NCBI GenBank assembly: GCA_964023205.1
Contig: OZ026833.1
Coordinates: forward strand, 31,894,830-31,958,829
Reading direction: 5' to 3'
Length of the DNA: 64,000 nucleotides
Source: Lutraria lutraria
Lineage: Eukaryota > Mollusca > Bivalvia > Venerida > Mactridae
A program made the position numbers and the translations under genes. Under the pieces are notes generated by a model that had not been told where the DNA came from, searched no databases, and was given only the letters and a program-made list of their open reading frames with translations. Below, one piece after another: positions 27,101 through 36,100 of this stretch. Positions within the stretch are counted from its first letter, which is position 1. Each line of letters opens with the position of its first letter.

Positions 27101-30100
27101 TTAGTTGTTACGGACCTGCAGCGATATACATATGTCAACAATTCGAAGACTGCAATAAACATCCATTTTAAAATTATGAATAAAACCCTTTTGCCGCTAT
27201 ATGCAAACTATCAAAATTATTTGTGCAAATGTGCCCGCGCTAGAGCGTTTATTTGGTACTATATTGGTGAATATACAGTGGTATTTATGTTTGCACAGCT
27301 TGTGAAATTGGAACCTACGGTGACAAGTGTGACAGTGCATGCGGGAACTGCTTAGGTGGAGAGGAGAATTGTAACAAGGTGACAGGGATCTGTACAAATG
27401 GTTGTGTAGCTGGATTTAAAGGAGAACTTTGTAAAGAAAGTAAGATCATGTTTGTACGATAAATGCTTTTTAAACTTTATAAAACAAATATACAGCGTAA
27501 CATAACAACCATAAATAAGTATATGTGGAAATTTAAAGTCTCCTAATAAAGTTAAGTTTTATTGTATAAGCAATTTATCAGAGAAATTCAATTCTACTTC
27601 AATAATAACACGCGTTTGGAAATTCGAATTGTCGAAGTTCTTTCCCTTCTATATGTACACGGGTTACATGGAAACAATTGTTGATTTTTTCCGTGACAAA
27701 CCCTTTTGGTTGAAACAAAATCATATTTTTTATGAAATGTCGACATTGCCGTTATAGTACCGTGTAAACAAGTCGTTTGCACATAATCATGCTCCATCGA
27801 CTTTACAGGATTTGTTCTCTTTATACACATATACATATTGAAGTGAAGGGACACACATTGTTTGTTGCGCAGTATAGATAGACGACAGTGACGGAAGTTT
27901 GAACAATTGCTTGTTTTACATCGATTTTTGTATCAGAACAGCCATTTTTTTTAAATGGAAATGAAAGTGTAACGGTAATAACCTGCGTTCTGAGTTTGCG
28001 AATACTTTCTATTGGCTAAAGGGATTTCCAATCTCTTTCACGGCAAAGTCCATTGATAAATTGCTACGACCAAGACCGAAAACGAGACACGAATGAATGA
28101 TTCTCAGTAAACCGACTTTACCATGCAGTCTCTGATGGCGACGTATGGGGAAAATTAATTCGCATATTAGGTTGCGAGATAAATCTTAGTGGTTATTTGA
28201 TAAATTCATGAATTCAAAATTGTTGATGCAACGATTTATTACAGCGCGACAGTAGGACATATGCTTTGGCAAAAATATCCATATGAAAACACGGCGCTAT
28301 CATTACATCAATATCAACACGGAGTTGTCGTTCACGCTACTCTCGCACTATGCCATTTTGTTTCCAGTGTCATTAGAGGTCACCACCTATCCCATGATGC
28401 AAATCACTAGCAGTCCAATTGGGTCGCGCATTGAAATGTTAATGTTAGGTCAGTTAAAAAAATTACGTATTTAGTCACATTTACTGTATATTTATTTTTC
28501 AGTATACGAGCTGACAGTACTTTATTGTGCAAATAATCTTAAGTTTAAACGATATTTCAGCGACTGATCTTACCATCAATCTGAAAGATAATATCAAGAT
28601 TACGATGTCTTCAATATCCAATGGGTTATTGCCAGAATATGCTATCAGTAGATTTAAGGGGCCACGAGATCCGTATACTTGCAAATGTTGTAGCGGTACA
28701 ATGAATGCTCAGCTGTCTTGGTGGAGAATGGATCTAAGGGAAATGTATCCATTAAAAGAATTTCATGTTCACGGTGTTGAAAACAGTGCGTTTTTGTAAT
28801 CCATTTTCCTATAAAATTAAACTAGTTGGATAATTGCAATTTTATAATTATCAAGTTAGCTTAAAATTGTTTCTCGCGTCGTAACTTAAAGTATATATTT
28901 AAACATTTTGCAACCGAGTTTACATTGTTTTATGAATCATTTAGTGAAAGGTGCATTATAGCGTGAATCTTATTCAGAGCGAGTCAATCAACTGGATGGT
29001 TTCTCTTTATATCTTGGAACTGATACAAACACCGATGAGACACTTGTATTTGTTGATACTGCTCCAGTTAGTGATAGACGATATGTAATCCCGTTAAGCA
29101 ATCGTCTTGCCAGATACGTTACTGTTCGACGGTTTGGTACCCTTACTATGTGTAACGTATCCCTCATAGAAGGCGGTAATTAGTTATGTTTTAACATTGA
29201 TTTTGACAAGTGGAGTAAAACAGTGACGAATCAGTACAAACTCATTATTGTCATTTTAAGACTTTCCGTTAACTAGGAAATATGTATTTACTGTACCAAA
29301 TATGAATATATTGAACTGATTGTACTTAGAGCAGCAATTATACGTATAACAAGAAAAGAATGTGATAGTTGTGTGAGGTGTGAAATAATAAATTCGTGAT
29401 GAAATATGATGTCATGTCCATTTGTGTAACGAATGTTTCATTCATTGAAGCAAATACTGTATCATTATAAAAGTATAAAAATTATAGAACTGATGTGTTT
29501 CAATGTCAAGAATGAAGAGTGATATAATACATGTTTTAGATTGTACGACTGGATATTACGGCGATCATTGCGAGAGAGTTTGTCATTGCGTGGATCAGAG
29601 ACCCTGTGAAAGAGACACAGGGCGTTGTCACCTTCCAGTTTGTAAACTGGGATGGACCGGACCATCATGTAGCACTGGTTGGTATCATTTTGTTAGAAAT
29701 GTCTGTTAAAGGACCGAGGACAGTTATAATATTTCTATTGTGGAGATCCGCGCCAAAGAAACTAGACAACATACACCGTATGTTTGTATTCTTGTCTCTT
29801 ATTAAAGACAATATGCTAGACTAAGTACACATACAGTAAGTAGGATTGTATTACCAATCTGACATGAATTGTGATTATCACGTCTCTGGAAGTAATGATT
29901 TGTTTAAACCGTGGCAGAGTTAAGATATCAGGATACTGGACACCATATGATTCCTATCACGTGCACCAAGACTTTGTTATTAAAACATCGAAACAATGAA
30001 GACGCCAGCTTCAGTGGTGCAAATTAATCCAAATTTATAAACCTAAGCTGTGTAACGGTGTCATGATACTGGATACTGTATGATTCTTTTCACATGCACC

Positions 30101-33100
30101 AAGGCTTTAATAATAAAACAACGTAACAAAGAAGCCGCCAATTAACCCGTATTCATGGAAGAATATTGCATATCATCGGAGATGCCATTACTATTTTCAA
30201 TTACAGAATGTCCATTTCAAACGTTTGGCGAAGGTTGTAATAATAAATGTTTTTGCAACCATGGCACTTGCACGAAAGACTATGGAATTTGTGATGGAGA
30301 TTGTCAGGCTGGATTTGAAGGTGTTCATTGTAATGAAGGTAATTTAGCCAGTATTCAGAATAAAGTGCCTGTTTGTTTTCAATTTATGGAAGTCGGGTGT
30401 GTTTAAAATAATATAATGCGTGCCCAGCAGGAACGTTTGGAGATGGTTGTATTCAGAACTGTTATTGCAAGAACAGTACATGCTCTTCTGATGAGGGTAT
30501 TTGCTCTGAAGGTTGTCAGGAGGGATTTACAGGCAAACATTGTAATCAAGGTACAAGGTTGCGTTAACATGTCTGTTTAACCAAAGTTATAAAACGGTAT
30601 ATTAACATAATTATTATTGTGTCAAATACGGCACACGACTGGGAAAATTATGTTAATAAGTGCAATATTATAATTAAGAAAAAAACTGTCTATAATCGAC
30701 ATTACTAGATGCAAACATACGAAAATGGTATTGCTCATAGCTCATTCATATAAATTGAATAATATCACAATGTATTAAAAATAGTTTACGAAGTTTATCC
30801 CAAGACCGACGATATGTGTATGCAAAACTGGAATGCCCGTCGCAATGAATGCTTTTGTAGACTGTAAGAGTATTTATTTGTATATCTATTGGATGAAACG
30901 ATGTTGTTGTTAATACACACAAGAATTTCAGACACATCAGGAGCTACTGGTTCAATAGCAGCAATTGTTGGCGGCTGTTTGGGAGCACTATTGTTGATTG
31001 TTGTACTACTCGCCCTTTCCATTCACCGCTTTCGAATATATAAACGGTAAGGTAACAGTTTATGACAAAATAAGTTATCGATAATTTGATGGAAATCCCA
31101 TACCGGCTGAATATGATGAGCCTACCGATGCGATTTGCAAATGGTCAGACACTGAAATAAAGTGTCCGTTAATTTAGCTATAGTGTTAATATTAAAGTAA
31201 AGAAAAATTCGAAGACAAAACATGTCCGTGAAGTTGGCAGCCCAGCAGCCTAGCAGCGTGAAGTTGGCAGCGTAGCAGCGTAGCAGCCCAGCAGCGTGAA
31301 GTTAGCAGCGTAGCAGCCCAGCAGCGTGAAGTTGGCAGCGTAGCAGCCCAGCAGCGTGAAGTTAGCAGCGTAGCAGCGTAGCAGCCTAATATATTTCTAC
31401 AAATAAACTTCACAAGAAATCAACCTTAACACTTAAGAATGCACGAAATAATGTGAGACTGTTGTTTGACAGTTAATTAATTTAAAAAATAGGAATTTGG
31501 CAGCGTGAAGTTAGCAGCCCAGCAGCGTAACAGCGTCAGTGTGTTGTTTGAACGTTAATTAATTGAAAATATATGATTTTTGAAAAAAATGTTCATGTGA
31601 AATTAGCCGCTGCTAGCAGCGAGAAGTTGGCAGCGTGAAGTTAGCAGCCCAGCAGCGTTACAGCGTACTGTATATTTCTACAGATAAACTTCAAAACAAA
31701 TCAAGTTAAATACTTAAGACTGCATAAAATAATGACAGTCTGTTGTTTGAACGTTAATTAATGGAAAACATAGGAATTTTAAAACGTTATTATTTAGGCA
31801 ATTATCGTCGCGCTTTATATTTGGTTTATTTTAAGCGCATGTTAATCTTATGTTTCCACTACATTTGAAAATTAACATCATTTGAAAACAAAATGAATGT
31901 TATATTTCAGTACAATTCAACGTAGTTTTGTTTATGTCCGTGAAGTTGGCAGCCCAGCAGCCTAGCAGCGTGAAGTTGGCAGCGTAGCAGCCCAGCAGCG
32001 TGAAGTTTGCAGCCCAGCAGCGTAACAGCGTAATATATATTTCTACAGATAAACGTCACAACAAATCAAGCTAAATACTTAATAATGCATAAAATAATGT
32101 CAGTCTGTTGTTTGAACGTTAAATAATGGAAAATACAGGCATTTTAAAACTGTTTTTTTTCATATGAAATTAGACGCTGCTAGCAGCGTGAAGTTAGCAG
32201 CACAGCAGCCTAGCAGCGTAATATATTTCTACAGATAAACTGCACAACAAATCATGCACAAACTTAAAAATGTATGAAATAACACTATTGTGTTGCTTTT
32301 ATGTGTATTCGACGAAAAAAAAACATTTTTATCGAGTTTGTGAATCTGGCAGTGTAGTGGCCGCATAGCGTTCTTTTATAGTTATACATGTATAATGCGG
32401 CTTAAAAAGCTTTGCTGACCGTGAAAAGATAGGATTAATCCTTTTAGGGGCAATAAAACAATTAAGAGATTAGACCTCATGTGGATTTTTGTTTGGGGGG
32501 GGGGTCACTCATATATAAGCTGTTCAATGTCTTTGAACTCCTGCTGCTATTATAATGATTTGGAATATCGATATTTTTTTATTTAATAGTTTAATTAATC
32601 TTTTATATATTACTGACAGTATCTTTTGTTATTTTGAATTCATGATTTCTCCGACCCTTACGTGTTTATAAAAGACACCTGTCGACGATTCCTTTTATGT
32701 TTAATCAGGTAGTTGTATTTAGAATTATTAAGTATTATTGATTCAATGTAAACTTGGTAGATTCCGAAGTAAATTCAATGTTTTTAACATGATAACTTTT
32801 GTATGCAAAATGGCATCAAATGTGCACTCGTTTTGAAAATTTATTTTCTCTCACCATATAAAATATGACCCCCATCAAATGATATCTTCTCCGACCCTTG
32901 ATGATACACGTGAGATTTTTAAGATCCATTCAACGATCTCTTGGCAAATCTCGGATATCTACGTCGTTATATTTACGGAAATAACCGGAATTTTGCGAAG
33001 ATTATATCTGCCTATTAGGCATCCTTGTATATATACAGTCACAGCATGATGTATTATACAAGGTAATAAAAAAATGAACGCTCAATCGAGTTTTAGTATT

Positions 33101-36100
33101 ATTAAAATAAAAGACTAAAAAAAATGCATTTATTACAGTATGTATAAAACTATAAGAATCTGTGTAGCGGTTGGCTAAATTTACTTTCGTATAAAAGCAA
33201 AATCGGTATTTAAAAATAAGTGCATTTCACAATTTGTTACTATAGTCGATACGTTTCAGCGCCGTTTTCTAGCTGACCGGATTGGAACTGGGACCATTAT
33301 ATATTGTATAATGGTTCAAGGTTGGAAATAATTGCAGTCATCCTCGATCATGTCGTACTTAAAGGTACACATAAAATACACATACTTTACGGATACTCAC
33401 CCTGTACAGTATAGGGCCGCCGGAAGCTCTCGAGGCGTAGCGGCCTTACTATGATGCAGTGAATTTTAGCGTTGTTTTCCCGTCCAAAATAGTTTCTATG
33501 GCTTGTAGAACGTGATTCTGATACATATCTCGATGGTAGGGTGTGTAATTCTAGACCGCTGGAAGCTAGTGGCCTAACTATGATCCAGTCTGAATTTCTT
33601 GCGTTTTTTCCTTCCCGCAAAAATCGTTTTACAAAATGATACAAACTCAAAACCTTCTGTTTAATAAGCATCAAAACAAAAATAATCGTATTAGTTCATG
33701 CATTTTAGTCTTCAGCCTTCATACTTGTGTATTTTATGAAGAAATATGTCATAAACTTTGACTGGAAAAAGAAAAATCGTATTAAATTATAAAGTGAAGG
33801 TATACATTCAATACGGAATATGTCCTGACAATGCACGTGTACATTCAATGCGTACTATGTTCCTATAATATAGGTGTATAATCAATGCGGAATATGTCCT
33901 TACAATACAGGTGTACGTTCGATGCCGGCTATGTTTACATTATACAGGTGTACGTTCAATGCAGGCGATGTTTCTATAAAACAGGTGTACGTCTAATGCA
34001 CGCTATGTACCTATAATACAGGTGTACCTTCAATGCGGGCTACGTACCAATGAGGATAGTGTACATTCTATACGTGCTATGCACCTATGATACAGGTGTT
34101 AGTTCACTGCGTTCTATGTTCATATAATACAGATGTACATTCAATGCGTACATGCAAAGCCGCCATTCATTTTTTTTTCAAAACAGTGAGTAAAAATAAC
34201 ACAACGTGAAAATGTGCCACTGTCTAAAATCCCGTCACCGGTCCATTAAATACGGACAAAGTCTATTTCCCGCTATATGCTACGGCGGTGTTCATCAAAT
34301 TCCCGTACATCTGCAAAGTATTATTTCTAATTCACCGCCCTCCCCCTGCCAACTTCAAACACACACACATACAAAAACTAAGTTTACTGTAGACCGTTAT
34401 GTGGTCGCTACAATACCGACCTCACAAACTCGACAAAAATAGTATTTTTTAGTCTAATACGCATTAAAGCAACATAATAGTGTCATTTCATGCATTTTAA
34501 AGTATTTGTATGATTTGTTTAGAAGTTTATCTGTATAAATATATATTACGTTGTTAAGCTGCAGGGCTGCTAACTTCACGCTGCTAGCAGCGTCTAATTT
34601 CACACACACACACACAAATGAAATTTCCCATATTTTCAATTAATGAATGTTCAAACAACACATAGACATTATTTTACGCATTCTTAAGTATTTAGCTGAT
34701 TTGTTTTGAAGTTTATCTGTAGAAATATATATTACGCTGTTACGCTACTGGGCTGCTAACTTCACGCTGCCAACTTCACGCTGTTGGCAAAGTCTAATTT
34801 TACATGAACTTTTCTTTCAAAAATCATATATTTTCATAAATTAACGTTCAAACAACAGACTGACATTATTTTAAGCATTCTTGAGTATTTAGCTTGATTT
34901 GTTGTGAAGTTTATCTGTAGAAATATATATTACGCTGTTACGCTGCTGGGCTGCTAACTTCACGCTGCCAACTTCACGCTGCTAGCAGCGACTAATTTCA
35001 CATGAAAAAAAAAGTTTCCTATATTTTCAATTAATTAACGTTCAAACAACAGACTCACATTATTTCGTGCATTATTAAGTGTTTAGCTTGATTTCTTGTG
35101 AAGTTTATTTGTAGAAATATATAAGGCTGCTACGCTGCTAATTTCACGCTGCTGGGCTGCTACGCTGCCAACTTCACGCTGCTGGGCTGTTAGGCTGCTG
35201 GGCTGCCAACTTCACGCTGCTGGGCTGCTACGCTGCCAACTTCACGGACATTGAATTGTACTGAAATATAACATTCATTTTGTTTTCAAATGATGTTAAT
35301 TTTCAAATGTAGTGGAAACATAAGATTAACATGCGCTTAAAATAAACCAAATATAAAGCGCGATAATTGCCTAAATAATAACGTTATGACGCCGTGTTTT
35401 CATTTCAAGTGTCGCAGGAAACGTTTCGATACTGAAAAAGGTAGCCTGAAGAGGTATAGATATTTTTCGCTCATTGCGTAGCTAAATGAATGTTTTACAT
35501 AATGTTAATTTTTGAAAAACTTCTACCACGGCGTTTTAGCTACATTTGCATTTATCTGAATATTTTACGTCGAGAAAACGTCCCCATAATGACGTTTTGA
35601 CGTCGATTAATTTCCGACACGACGGGCGGACATGGATATTCAAAGCATTGATGATGATCACTCGGTAGACCACAGCATTCGCTCATCCGCAAAGTTCGAA
35701 TTTTCAATTTATGACAATCTATAGCAAAGCTACATGAGGAAAAGTGCAACGAGTCGTTCACATAGCTGGTGCTGGTTTAGTTGCTAGGTTACCGACGTCA
35801 AACTGTAAAAAGAACAAAATGTTCGCAAGCGCAGCTACTATGGGTATAACCCCTCCAAATTGCATGCCATTCTAACACACTTTCTTTTTTGCCGAGCAAC
35901 ACCGCGAACTACCTTAACTACTTGGCTTTATCCTGTACACAACTACTCATGGTATCGGCAATGTCACCATTCTAGTCAAGCGTGCATCATCGATTGTCTG
36001 ATCAAGCGATTCATCATATCGCATTATAATGTAAAATTAAGAAAGATCGTTTAAATGTGTGATGATTAGTAAGTAGTAATTCATCTGCCAATATCGGGTA

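Larger units (their letters stand above)
23895..28560 (+). other. Introns between exons 18 and 25
   Basis: The stretches over 300 bases are 23895-24436, 24572-24900, 25445-25984, 26123-26535, 26674-27298 and 27440-28560. I see only a short (aatagg)n run at 26791-26810. Intron 24 (27440-28560) is the longest and may contain unrecognised repeat sequence. Confidence 0.4.
31783..35385. mobile_element. 3.6-kb inverted-repeat (foldback-like) element in intron 30
   Basis: The left arm (about 31783-32370) and right arm (about 34390-35385) are inverted copies. Both outer ends read AACGTTATTATTTAGGC (right end reversed), followed by a shared ~130-bp AT-rich block ('ttatatttggtttatttta'), then GC-rich 'gtgaagttggcagc' repeats, then 'tttctacagataaac' blocks. 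The right arm has about four repeat blocks and the left about two. The ~2-kb centre has no convincing coding frame but holds a 37-bp minisatellite. The class is unknown to me; architecture resembles foldback elements. Confidence 0.7.

Noticed and set aside
29606..29824. 72-codon frame overlapping exon 27
   Set aside because: Out of frame with the EGF module, which has all eight cysteines and correct splice sites.
31192..31413. Minus-strand repetitive peptide ('CWAATLLTSR' repeated)
   Set aside because: A direct translation of the 30-bp 'gaagttggcagc' repeat, with no start context or splice signals.
33387..33674. 95-codon minus-strand frame in the foldback element centre
   Set aside because: Covers a ~125-bp tandem repeat; no recognised domain, and the frame follows from the repeat.
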